A DNA stretch of 64,000 nucleotides from CAZDVQ01 sp964508975 (GTDB lineage Bacteria; Bacteroidota; Bacteroidia; Chitinophagales; Saprospiraceae): positions 1 to 64,000 of the forward strand of contig CAZDVQ010000019.1 of assembly GCA_964508975.1 (NCBI GenBank), read 5' to 3'. The notes under the pieces are model-generated. The model searched no databases. It was not told where the DNA came from and saw nothing but the letters and a program-made list of their open reading frames with translations. A program made the position numbers and the translations under genes. The first letter of the stretch is position 1; each line of letters opens with the position of its first letter. Shown piece after piece: positions 1 through 7,642 of this stretch.

Positions 1-574
1 ACTGTGCGTGGTATTTTTTTAATTTGTTGAGGTCGTGGCAACATTGTTGCAACTTCATGACGATAGAACGTAAAACCTGTTCCGTTTGTTCCTTGCTGAA
101 CTTGGTAAACACCGCGAAAATAATCACCTCGGGTACCTGTGAGGAAAGGAAGCGTTCAGGATCCAGCTCTTTCAGCGTGATGATGTCGTACTCGAAACTT
201 GAACGATACCCAGTGAAGCGCCCAACCATACGATGTGGCTTAGTGCCTAGATAGATGACCATTTGTCGAACGGGCAGCTTGTATTTCTGACTAATCAGGC
301 CAAAATAAAGCAGCATCCTATAGTGCATTTCAGGGTCGGGGCTGGCTTGGAATTCCATGTGGACTAGCATTCGTGTACCATCAGCATCTATCACCTCGTA
401 CAGCATGTCGAGTTCGCGTTCTAGAGTGCTTTGAAGCTTCCCCGGCAAAGGTTTTATTTGAACCCACGCAGTATCTGGGGTCAATACCTTGAACAACTCC
501 AGTGCATTTTCCTTGATGATCTTGTCGTAGATGTTCCCGGTTTCGGGTACAGGGGGAATGGGTTTATTTTCCAT
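1..574 (-). CDS. Rpn/PD-(D/E)XK nuclease family protein, 3' part outside window
   Basis: This gene runs off the left edge; 191 codons of its N-terminal part are visible, read from an ATG at 572-574. The protein resembles the Rpn (recombination-promoting nuclease, formerly putative transposase) group of PD-(D/E)XK nucleases. What shows it: the core ...ID-A-D-G followed by VHMEFQ (residues 71-76), the typical strand carrying the catalytic Glu/Gln, and then YRMLLYFGLISQKYKLPV, which these proteins share. Family members are often multicopy and mobile-like. A 108-codon fragment at 54227-54553 looks like the C-terminal end of a second copy. Role in this organism is unknown; family assignment is by motif memory, not by a search. 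Confidence 0.7.
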   Translation of the reverse strand, partial: MENKPIPPVPETGNIYDKIIKENALELFKVLTPDTAWVQIKPLPGKLQSTLERELDMLYEVIDADGTRMLVHMEFQASPDPEMHYRMLLYFGLISQKYKLPVRQMVIYLGTKPHRMVGRFTGYRSSFEYDIITLKELDPERFLSSQVPEVIIFAVFTKFSKEQTEQVLRSIVMKLQQCCHDLNKLKKYHAQ

Positions 575-685
575 GCCGCAAAGTTCTGACGGCTAGCTCG
601 TTAAACCTATTCGACTGGGTTATACCTTATTCGGTTTGCTTATAATTTATTACCATTTAGGGCCTGTTTTGGAATATTACCCGCT

Positions 686-840
686 GCCGAGCATTGCGCC
701 AGGTGCCCGGCGGGCGCCCGCGAAGCACGAAGTGCTCCGCAAAGGAGCGTAGCGACTGCGCGAAGCGGGCGGTGCGCAACGCGCACTAAGCGAATAGCGC
801 ACCCAGAGGGGACCGACGGCGCGCAGCGCCGGGGCGCCCA
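686..840 (-). repeat. GC-rich hairpin island 1 (subfamily C)
   Basis: Read on the minus strand it starts TGGGCGCCCC at 840 and ends near GGGCACCTGGCGC. It is packed with short hairpins (for example the arms around 716-745). It fills most of the gap between the Rpn gene and the permease. An open frame through it (640-843) is an artefact of high GC. Confidence 0.8.
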
Positions 841-847
841 CAATAAT

Positions 848-889
848 AACTATGAATTATGAACGATTAAGAATGAACGATGAACAATG
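848..889. repeat. degenerate 7-bp tandem repeat, word AACnATG
   Basis: Six consecutive heptads: AACTATG, AATTATG, AACGATT, AAGAATG, AACGATG, AACAATG, in perfect 7-bp register. It abuts GC-rich island 1 (ends 840). The same word recurs at 7227, 7520, 11565 and 27365. Confidence 0.85.
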
Positions 890-940
890 TTTTGGGCGCT
901 AATGCTCGGGGGAGGTATGCACTAAAAACAGGGTTAAACA

Positions 941-1993
941 TCATGTTGCGGCACGGGGGTCGAGCCAAGTGTAAAGGAGGTCGACCAGTAAATTGATGGT
1001 TACGAATACCAGCGCGATAAAGAGGGATATGCCCAAAACCACGGGTACATCGTACAGCAGGAGGTGGTCTATTAACGCGCTGCCAATGCCCTTGTAATCA
1101 AATACATATTCAACAAAAACGGCCCCGGCCAGCAGCGATGCAAACCAGCCTGACGCTGCGGTAACCACGGGATTCATGGCGTTGCGCAGGGCGTGCCGAA
1201 GCATGACTTGCCTAGGATTAAGGCCTTTAGCCCGGGCGGTTCGGATATATTCTTGCTGCATGACATCGAGCAAAGCGCTGCGGGTTAGCTGCGTGATGAT
1301 GGCCACCGGCCGGATGCCTAAGGCTAGGGCTGGTAGCCATAGGTGGCTCCAGTACCAACGTTGCTCGCCTAAGTCGTTGTAGTCGATTAAAGAACCCGTG
1401 TAATCAAGCCCGGTGTAGGGCCAAAGTGCCACGCCGAATAAGTAAGCCAATAAAATACCAGCCACATAACTGGGTACCGATACGCCTAGCACGGAAAGGC
1501 TCAGGATGGTTTGTCCAAGCCATGTTTTATCGCGCAGGGCTGCCCAGATGCCTAGGCCTATGCCCAGGAACAAGGCGAAAATCATGGCAACTAAAGAAAG
1601 GACGACGGTTTGTGGTACGGCTCTGGCTAAAATATCGGCCACGGGCCTACCGGATTGGTAAGATTCCCGGAGGTAAGGCCACTTGATTACGAATACATTA
1701 TGGCCCGTTTGGAGTAATTTGAGGTGTTTATACTGCCGCCAGTCGGTACCCTTTTCAGGGTGTACCGACAGCGGCGATATATCATTTAGGTAAGCTAGCA
1801 CTTGAACCCATAGAGGTTGGTCTAGCTTTAAAGCTTTGCGTTTTTGCTCCAGTGACTCGGCGTCGGCCATTTGGCCAAACGTGAGTAAGCTTGGATCGAC
1901 CGGCGAAACGAAAACGATGCCCGTTATCAAGCTGATAACCGCTACCAGTACGGCAATACTGTAGCCAAGTTTACGGGCTAATCGTTTGAACAT
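941..1993 (-). CDS. ABC transporter permease, DppB/OppB type
   Basis: Inner-membrane permease subunit of a peptide/nickel-type ABC importer, 350 residues. Visible: an N-terminal membrane segment (about residues 10-30), a long periplasmic loop to about residue 125, then five hydrophobic segments. The cytoplasmic EAA loop that contacts the ATPase is at about residues 248-275 (EYIRTARAKGL...A-N-NPV). Its ATG lies 2 nt after the adk stop, so both are probably co-transcribed. No ATPase, second permease or binding protein lies nearby, so the rest of the transporter must be encoded elsewhere. The large first loop is usual for Bacteroidota members of this family. Substrate unknown. Confidence 0.9.
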   Translation of the reverse strand: MFKRLARKLGYSIAVLVAVISLITGIVFVSPVDPSLLTFGQMADAESLEQKRKALKLDQPLWVQVLAYLNDISPLSVHPEKGTDWRQYKHLKLLQTGHNVFVIKWPYLRESYQSGRPVADILARAVPQTVVLSLVAMIFALFLGIGLGIWAALRDKTWLGQTILSLSVLGVSVPSYVAGILLAYLFGVALWPYTGLDYTGSLIDYNDLGEQRWYWSHLWLPALALGIRPVAIITQLTRSALLDVMQQEYIRTARAKGLNPRQVMLRHALRNAMNPVVTAASGWFASLLAGAVFVEYVFDYKGIGSALIDHLLLYDVPVVLGISLFIALVFVTINLLVDLLYTWLDPRAAT

Positions 1994-1995
1994 GA

Positions 1996-2577
1996 TTAAC
2001 GGCGTGCCACGGAATCAACGGCGTAGCAAATCATCTCAAACACTTCCTCGATGCTGCCTTGGCCATCGATGTACTGCGATTTGTCGTATTGTTCGTAGTA
2101 TTCAGCTACCGGTGTTGTTTGCTCTTTGTACACGCGGATACGGTTAGCAATGATGCTTTCGTCTTGGTCGTCGGCACGGCCAGATGAGGCACCACGGAGC
2201 AGGATGCGTTTAACGATTTCGTCGTCTTCAACCTCAAGGGCAACCAGCGCGGTCACGGCAGAGCCCAAGCTTTCGAGCAATTGGTCAAGGGCTTGTGCTT
2301 GAGGAATGGTGCGTGGAAAACCATCGAAAATAAAGCCGCTGGCGTCAGGGTGCATGTCCATCTTGTTTTTCAACATACCGATGGTAATTTCATCGGGAAC
2401 GAGCTCGCCTTTTGAAGTATATTCTTTTGCTTTTAAGCCTAGTGGAGTATTATTGCCCATTTCGTAGCGGAACAGGTCGCCAGTTGAAATATGTACCAGG
2501 TTATACTTGGAGATTAATTTCTCGGCTTGTGTGCCTTTACCACTTCCTGGAGGGCCAAACAGAATTAAATTCAACAT
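1996..2577 (-). CDS. adk: adenylate kinase
   Basis: Cytosolic enzyme converting ATP + AMP to 2 ADP. 193 residues. P-loop GPPGSGKGT at residues 8-16, NMP-binding DGFPRT at about 85-90, and a short LID (RGASSGRADDQ), that is the short form without the zinc-type insertion found in the 215-residue enterobacterial enzyme. ATG at 2575-2577. A TAnnTTTG promoter word lies about 90 bp upstream on the minus strand (2665-2672). It leads a two-gene unit with the permease at 941-1993. Confidence 0.96.
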   Translation of the reverse strand: MLNLILFGPPGSGKGTQAEKLISKYNLVHISTGDLFRYEMGNNTPLGLKAKEYTSKGELVPDEITIGMLKNKMDMHPDASGFIFDGFPRTIPQAQALDQLLESLGSAVTALVALEVEDDEIVKRILLRGASSGRADDQDESIIANRIRVYKEQTTPVAEYYEQYDKSQYIDGQGSIEEVFEMICYAVDSVARR

Positions 2578-2664
2578 GATAATCGATATAATTGGTGATC
2601 AGAATTGTTCGACAATCAGCGCGAAAGCGACTCGAGCGGGGAGTCGTTTTACAGCATCGGAGGG

Positions 2665-2672
2665 CAAAAATA
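2665..2672 (-). promoter_or_regulatory. Bacteroidota -7 element upstream of adk
   Basis: TATTTTTG read on the minus strand (TAnnTTTG consensus). Position fits transcription of adk with a leader of about 80 nt. Confidence 0.45.
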
Positions 2673-2748
2673 CTAAATTTAACTGGAGCTTAATATATTT
2701 AATTATCTCTATATGAGTATTTCATTTATCGGGCTTAGGTGCGGGCAT

Positions 2749-2785
2749 AAAAAAAGCAACCCTAGTATGTAAGGTTGCTTTTTTT
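2749..2785. terminator. bidirectional intrinsic terminator
   Basis: Inverted repeat of AAAAAAAGCAACC and GGTTGCTTTTTTT around a short loop, with A and T runs on both sides. It lies just past the stop of the MarC gene (2801) and can end its minus-strand transcript. Confidence 0.85.
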
Positions 2786-2800
2786 GTACCAAGATATGCG

Positions 2801-3451
2801 TTAAGGCATACCGATGTATAAGCTCAGCAAGTTTTTGAACAAAGGTGTAATACCGTTAATGACGTATTGTACACCGATGGCCATGACGAAGAAGCCTAAT
2901 ATCCTTGAAATAGAATTGATACCTGAAGTGCCTAAAAGCTTCATCATGTATGGGGTGGCCCGCAAGATGAAAAAGGTAATGACACCTACTGCCATGACGG
3001 CGGCTACGGTAACCAAGTGCGAGGTTATGCCCGTATTTTGGGCGTTAAAGGCAATCAACATGGAGATGGAGCCTGGCCCTGAGAGCATCGGCATGGCCAA
3101 TGGTGTCAAGGATATATCTTCGCGTTGGATAGCTTCCTGGGTTACTTTCTTGTCGATAGTCCTGCTTTTGGCAATATTGCCGCCCATCAAGGCTACACCC
3201 GAGCTGAAGATGACAAAGCCACCTGCAATCCGCATGGCTTCCAAGCTAATGCCAAAGAAGTTCATGATGGATGTACCGACGAAGTAAAACAAAATCAATA
3301 TCAGTACAAAGTAAATACTCGCTTTTTTGGCTGTAGCATTGCGGTTATGATGGGTTTCATCGGCCGTTAATACAGCATACACCGGCATGGCGCCCAAGGG
3401 GTTTACCATCGAAAAAAGCGCAGCAAAAATGGTTAAAAAACTCGTGATCAT
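2801..3451 (-). CDS. MarC family integral membrane protein
   Basis: 216-residue polytopic membrane protein of the MarC/NAAT family (six predicted membrane segments). Visible: the N-terminal segment FAALFSMVNPLGAMPVY with the family's conserved N-P-L-G/M-P, and the second half repeat PLAMPMLSGPGSISML with the matching P-x-x-x-GPG. Substrate is not established for the family; links to multiple antibiotic resistance have not held up. Single gene, ended by the terminator at 2749-2785. No clear promoter word seen upstream. Confidence 0.9.
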   Translation of the reverse strand: MITSFLTIFAALFSMVNPLGAMPVYAVLTADETHHNRNATAKKASIYFVLILILFYFVGTSIMNFFGISLEAMRIAGGFVIFSSGVALMGGNIAKSRTIDKKVTQEAIQREDISLTPLAMPMLSGPGSISMLIAFNAQNTGITSHLVTVAAVMAVGVITFFILRATPYMMKLLGTSGINSISRILGFFVMAIGVQYVINGITPLFKNLLSLYIGMP

Positions 3452-3705
3452 TTTCTTCTGTTAGTTCAGCGTATAGAAACGCTTGTTGGTTTGTATTGGT
3501 TCCGTTTCTCAACAATATGTCGATGCAGCCAATACAGGCCTATAATCAAACCCCTTGCCAAACAGAATAATATTTGGTGTTTTATTTGTGTTTATTTAAA
3601 ATAAGTATTTAATTCTGTTTTAAATGCTAAGTACTTGTTATTTGGTGCAATACTTTGCATATTTTTCAGTACTTAATTTGGCCTTTTGGCGTGTATACAA
3701 AAGCC
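3452..3705. other. intergenic, nothing recognised
   Basis: AT-rich leader region of the MarC gene. I see no gene, repeat or RNA element here apart from the terminator that follows at 3706-3737. Confidence 0.5.
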
Positions 3706-3737
3706 AAGCGGTCAAAACATTGTGGTTTTGACCGCTT
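3706..3737 (-). terminator. terminator of the DUF4340 gene
   Basis: Perfect 13-bp inverted repeat AAGCGGTCAAAAC / GTTTTGACCGCTT with a 6-nt loop, followed on the minus strand by a T-rich stretch; 39 bp past the stop at 3776. Confidence 0.8.
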
Positions 3738-3775
3738 TAAGTATAAAAGCACTAAAATATTTTTGAAGCGGTAGG

Positions 3776-4813
3776 CTACAAGTCGGCTTTGCCATAAAAA
3801 TAGCCTGCTGACTGGAACAGCTTGCCAACCACACGCTGTTGCATCACCATTACATTCTCGCCTTCGTTAACCAGCACGACAAAACGTTGTATTTGGCCGC
3901 GTACCGACACGATGCCATCATCGCGGATAGGGTCCATCTCCAAGGCGTTAAACTGTGCTGTTTTGAGCTTACCCTCGTGGTCAACCACGCTAATTTTACA
4001 AAATGGCTTGGAGCTCAACACCAAGGAGTCGCGGCGGAACTTATCGTCCACGATGGTCTCTGCCCCGATAGAACGGTATAGGGTGAAATAATCTTTAACC
4101 AGGAGCTCTTGGAAATCGGCCGCTGCAAAGTTGGCACTCGGGTTCAAGGGTTTCACGCTGTAGCTTTCGCCCTCGCGACTGGCCAATAATCCATATTGTT
4201 CTTGGCCTGGGAGCAAGTATTCCAGCTTGATTGATTTTGGGGTTTTCTTGTAGCGGAATAATTTTTTATCGCGCCAAGTACGCTCTAATGCCGAGAAACG
4301 CGGCATCAACTCGCCTGGCTCACCCGGGATAAAGCTAATGTACACGATTTCTTCGCCTTCTACCATGGTGTAACTACCAATATCGTTCACCGCGTTGCGG
4401 CCAACGTAGTAGGTGCGCAGCAGCTTGCCGCTGGTAGAATATACCTCGATTTTGGTACTCTCGCCCGACATTTCCCGAACGGCAGTTTGTTCTGCGTTGC
4501 GGGGTACTTTACTCCGGATTCTGATTTCGCTCAACGATTTTAAGAGCAAGCTGATACTTTCATCATTGGCTACAGATTCAAGCCCGTTGGCCTTGTTGGT
4601 GTACATCCACCCGTCGCCTTTGCGCTCCAGGATGGCTTGGTTACCGTAGCGGTCGGCCATGAACACTTTGCCAATGTCGTTGGTGTCTTTTACAGCTAGT
4701 TTTTCATACAAAGAGCTAAGCGGTTGGTTAGCCTGTTGGCGTTTACGGCCAATGATGATGCCTACAATCAACAAGGCTAACACGCCCAGCAAAATAAAAT
4801 GGTTCTTTTTCAT
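3776..4813 (-). CDS. DUF4340 domain-containing protein
   Basis: 345 residues from the ATG at 4811-4813. An open frame continues upstream to 4897, but the TAnnTTTG word at 4830-4837 (minus strand) lies inside that extension and the shorter protein starts with a proper anchor: MKKN, then a hydrophobic segment to about residue 20 (GVLALLIVGIIIG) and a basic stop-transfer RKRQQ. The rest is predicted periplasmic and mostly beta, as in DUF4340 proteins, which often accompany GldG-type ABC transport components. No such transporter lies next to it here. Function unknown. Confidence 0.75.
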   Translation of the reverse strand: MKKNHFILLGVLALLIVGIIIGRKRQQANQPLSSLYEKLAVKDTNDIGKVFMADRYGNQAILERKGDGWMYTNKANGLESVANDESISLLLKSLSEIRIRSKVPRNAEQTAVREMSGESTKIEVYSTSGKLLRTYYVGRNAVNDIGSYTMVEGEEIVYISFIPGEPGELMPRFSALERTWRDKKLFRYKKTPKSIKLEYLLPGQEQYGLLASREGESYSVKPLNPSANFAAADFQELLVKDYFTLYRSIGAETIVDDKFRRDSLVLSSKPFCKISVVDHEGKLKTAQFNALEMDPIRDDGIVSVRGQIQRFVVLVNEGENVMVMQQRVVGKLFQSAGYFYGKADL

Positions 4814-4829
4814 ATTTTTTCTTTTGCTG

Positions 4830-4837
4830 CAAAAATA
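4830..4837 (-). promoter_or_regulatory. -7 element of the DUF4340 gene
   Basis: TATTTTTG on the minus strand, 17 bp before the chosen ATG; it argues against the longer reading frame starting at 4897. Confidence 0.5.
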
Positions 4838-4900
4838 GAAAAAATTAAGTGCTGGGGCGAAATTACTTAGGGCAAAAAAGCCACGGGTTTTGCGCAAACA

Positions 4901-6736
4901 CTACAACTTCAAGTGTCCTAGCGCCCCTTTGCTGCTGAACAACTGGTCAACCTTGGCGCTGACTTTAGCATCAGGGATGAGCGGCGGGGCATGGTGTTCC
5001 TTGATTCGGGCATCAATGATGAGCGGGCCGCGACAAGCCCAGTGCTTGTTTTCCACAAAGCTATCTACCCCGTGCACATCATGCGATGGGTTTGAGCGCG
5101 TAAACGTTACCCACAGGAAGTTATTCAAGGTCTCGGCGGTAAAGGCTGCATCATCGCACAGAACAATAAGCGGCAAAACCGCTAATTCTCCAGTTATGCC
5201 TTTCAGGCATTCATCCAGTGCTTGTATATCTTTCTTGGCGGTTTGGGCGCTGTACTTTGGTGCTTTTACCGCCACGATACCGGGCAAGCAAATATTGGGC
5301 GACTCAAACCCAGCAGGCAAGCGGAATGCCGAGGGCAGGCTTGTAGCCAGACTGCGCCTACTTGGGCCACAACAGGCTACCACGAGTTTGGAGCCTTCAT
5401 TCCAGCCCGAACCTGAATAGTCAAGCGTGTCGATAGTGGTTTTGGTCTGGAAGTGCAAATCCCTCGTCCAGTCAACCCGCTCCAACACATGTTTGAAAAA
5501 CGAAGGTATATCGTGCGTGTTCAAGGATGGCTCGTCGTTAGCCGCTGCGATGAACAAGTACTTGGCCAAGGAGGTTTGCCCCGAACCTAGAATACGGTTG
5601 GCAATGGTGAGTATTTCCTCTGGTTTTTGGTCGCGGAAAGGCATGTAGCGCTCTTTGCCCACTGCCAGCAACAAGGGGTGTACCCCAGCGGCATCCACGG
5701 CGTTGATTTCTTTCAGCCCTGGAAATTCTTGCGGTGCAAGCTTGGCAACCAACTCGTGTATGAGATAGCCAAAACTGGTATCTTCCTGCGGCGGCCTACC
5801 TACTACCGAGAAATGCCAAATGGGGTCTTTACGGTGAAATACCTTGTGTACACGCATCACGGGGAACTCGTGTTCCAAGCTGTAATAGCCTAGGTGATCG
5901 CCAAATGGGCCTTCGGGTAATTTTCGGTTTTTCTCGATGGTGCCCGTAATCACGAAGTCGGCATCGCTGGATAGCACGAAGCCCTCGTGGCGGGTGTATC
6001 TAAAACGGCGGTTGGCTAGCAAGCCGGCAAAGGTTAGTTCCGACAAGCCCTCGGGCAGCGGCATGATGGCCGAGAACGCGTGCGAGGGCGGCCCGCCCAC
6101 GAAGATACTCGCCCTGAAATCTTTGCCCAGCTCGTTGTAACGGGTATGGTGCACCCCAATACCGCGGTGCAATTGGTAGTGTAGCCCAATCTCTTCGTCT
6201 GGTTTATACTGGTTGCCCGATAGTTGTATGCGGTACATGCCTAGGTTCGAGGCCATGATACTGGGCCGGTCGGGGTCCTCGGTAAATACTTGTGGTAAGG
6301 TGATAAATGCCCCACCATCCATAGGCCACGACTTAACTTGTGGCAGCTTGCTCACGCTCGTGGTGCCGTATAAAATAGGTTTCCTCAGCCGCGATTGCAT
6401 AGGCAAGCCCGTGAGTGCGGTAAAGGGTGTTTTCAGATATCGGCCGGGGTTTTTGAGTATGGCCATCGGGTCAATTTTCAACTCGATGACCCGCTGCACA
6501 GGCTCCATGGTATGGCGGAACAAAAAACGGGTCCGCTCGATAGTGCCGTATATATTGGATACCGCTGCAAAAGGACTGCCCTTCACGTTCGAGAAATACA
6601 GGGCCGGGCCACCCGCGTCAAACACCCGGCGGTGTATCTCGGCCATTTCCAAGTTGGGGTCAACTTCAGCGTCAATCCGAACCAGCATGTTGTGCTTTTC
6701 GAGGTCGTTAACGCAATCGCGTAAGCTGCTGTACAT
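4901..6736 (-). CDS. ubiD: UbiD family prenylated-FMN decarboxylase
   Basis: 611-residue decarboxylase of the UbiD family, which removes the ring carboxylate in quinone biosynthesis using prenylated FMN; in a Bacteroidota member the product is most likely menaquinone. Visible: the N-terminal SLRDCVNDLEKH, the central motif IEKNRKLPEGPFGDHLGYY (about residues 270-290) holding conserved acidic residues of the active site, and FHRKDPIWHFSVVGRPPQED. Length is that of the long bacterial type (about 600), longer than E. coli UbiD (497). No UbiX (flavin prenyltransferase) is adjacent. No gene shares its transcript obviously; the DUF4340 gene downstream has its own promoter. Confidence 0.9.
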   Translation of the reverse strand: MYSSLRDCVNDLEKHNMLVRIDAEVDPNLEMAEIHRRVFDAGGPALYFSNVKGSPFAAVSNIYGTIERTRFLFRHTMEPVQRVIELKIDPMAILKNPGRYLKTPFTALTGLPMQSRLRKPILYGTTSVSKLPQVKSWPMDGGAFITLPQVFTEDPDRPSIMASNLGMYRIQLSGNQYKPDEEIGLHYQLHRGIGVHHTRYNELGKDFRASIFVGGPPSHAFSAIMPLPEGLSELTFAGLLANRRFRYTRHEGFVLSSDADFVITGTIEKNRKLPEGPFGDHLGYYSLEHEFPVMRVHKVFHRKDPIWHFSVVGRPPQEDTSFGYLIHELVAKLAPQEFPGLKEINAVDAAGVHPLLLAVGKERYMPFRDQKPEEILTIANRILGSGQTSLAKYLFIAAANDEPSLNTHDIPSFFKHVLERVDWTRDLHFQTKTTIDTLDYSGSGWNEGSKLVVACCGPSRRSLATSLPSAFRLPAGFESPNICLPGIVAVKAPKYSAQTAKKDIQALDECLKGITGELAVLPLIVLCDDAAFTAETLNNFLWVTFTRSNPSHDVHGVDSFVENKHWACRGPLIIDARIKEHHAPPLIPDAKVSAKVDQLFSSKGALGHLKL

Positions 6737-6747
6737 CTTTTATAATT

Positions 6748-6810
6748 AGGAGTGAGGAGTTAGGAATGAGGAGTTGGAAGAGAGGAACTAGGAGATAGAA
6801 GAGAGGAGTG
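6748..6810. repeat. degenerate 7-bp tandem repeat, word AGGAGTG
   Basis: Nine consecutive heptads in register: AGGAGTG, AGGAGTT, AGGAATG, AGGAGTT, GGAAGAG, AGGAACT, AGGAGAT, AGAAGAG, AGGAGTG. It starts 12 bp before the ubiD ATG and is followed by two 15-bp direct repeats (about 6817-6847) that lead into GC-rich island 2. Confidence 0.85.
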
Positions 6811-6858
6811 ATTAAAAACGTCATTTTATCAAACGTCATTTTATCATTTGTTCATTCA

Positions 6859-7190
6859 GGGCACCCCGGCTCGCGTTGCTCGCCGTCGCTAGGTTTCGGC
6901 GCTCGCTGTTCGCTCGGCCCTGCGCCCTTCGGGCTTGGTCTGGCCTCCCTTTGGTCGGCCACGCCTGCACAGCGCTGGTGCGATTGGGGCTTGGCCTCCC
7001 TTTTGTTGCCTTGCCCTTGTTGGCGTCCCCGCCAACAAGCAGTAAAACAGGGCAGGTTATTGGCAAACTTGTACGGCCGTTGGCGGGGACGCCAACAGCG
7101 GCAATGTGTGTATTAGTTCTTAATACATTCCTGTATAGCAAAACCGCTTCGCTTATACAGCGCTGCTGCGATTGGGGCGCGCAAAGCTAC
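6859..7190 (+). repeat. GC-rich hairpin island 2 (subfamily B, extended)
   Basis: Starts GGGCACCCCGGC and carries the subfamily B core (GCTCGCTGTTCGCTCGGCCC). It contains two copies of the same 18-bp palindrome-like word in opposite orientation at 7019-7036 and 7079-7096 (GTTGGCG...CGCCAAC), and a terminal module CAAAACCGCTTCGCTTAT also found in islands 5 and 12. Confidence 0.75.
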
Positions 7191-7226
7191 AACTAAACAC
7201 AGGGTTAAGGAATAGGTTTATATAGG

Positions 7227-7254
7227 AACTATGAATGATGAACTAGGAACTATG
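7227..7254. repeat. degenerate 7-bp tandem repeat, word AACnATG
   Basis: Four heptads AACTATG, AATGATG, AACTAGG, AACTATG between GC-rich islands 2 and 3. Confidence 0.75.
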
Positions 7255-7341
7255 AACGGGGCAATTATTGATTATGTCTCGCAACGCTATCTTTACATAT
7301 AATTATTGCGGTAAAATATAGTACGCATCTAGCGACAGTGC

Positions 7342-7478
7342 TCGCCCCTCCCCGCGAGGCAGTTTCACTGCCGAGCATTGCGCCAGCGATGTGGAGCGGT
7401 GGCGCAACGCGCCAGACCCGCAGGGGCCGAGCGAACAGCGAGCCGCGGAACGTAGCGACGGCGAAGCCGGGGCGCCCA
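7342..7478 (-). repeat. GC-rich hairpin island 3 (subfamily B)
   Basis: Minus-strand start TTGGGCGCCCCGG at about 7478; contains the subfamily B core and ends near GCGCAATGCTCGGC, a word shared with island 1. Opposite in orientation to island 2, from which it is separated by about 150 bp. Confidence 0.8.
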
Positions 7479-7482
7479 AATT

Positions 7483-7568
7483 GATAAAATGAATAAATGA
7501 TAAAATGAGTAACTGAGCCTATCGCTCATCGTTCATCGTTCATAGTTCATTGTTCATAGCTCATCGTT
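7483..7568. repeat. 8-bp then 7-bp tandem repeats
   Basis: First four octads at 7483-7514 (GATAAAAT, GAATAAAT, GATAAAAT, GAGTAACT), then seven heptads at 7520-7568 of the form CATnGTT, which is the complement of AACnATG. Directly follows island 3 and precedes the NtrY-like gene. Confidence 0.85.
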
Positions 7569-7583
7569 CCTTACGTCGTTTTC

Positions 7584-7603
7584 TAAATTTGGACGTAAAT
7601 TTG
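7584..7603 (+). promoter_or_regulatory. two TAnnTTTG words upstream of the histidine kinase
   Basis: TAAATTTG occurs at 7584-7591 and again at 7596-7603, 12 bp apart; either could serve as the -7 element for the gene starting at 7643. Confidence 0.4.
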
Positions 7604-7642
7604 TGGCTAATAACCCTTTTCCATCCTTATCCCGCGCAACAC

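Noticed and set aside
640..843. 67-codon frame in island 1 with Arg/Ala/Pro-rich peptide
   Set aside because: GC-rich repeat DNA gives long open frames on several strands; the same peptide flavour recurs in every island and lacks start context.
7550..7642. Upstream start of the histidine kinase
   Set aside because: The extension lies in heptad repeat DNA and includes two promoter words; ATG 7643 is better.
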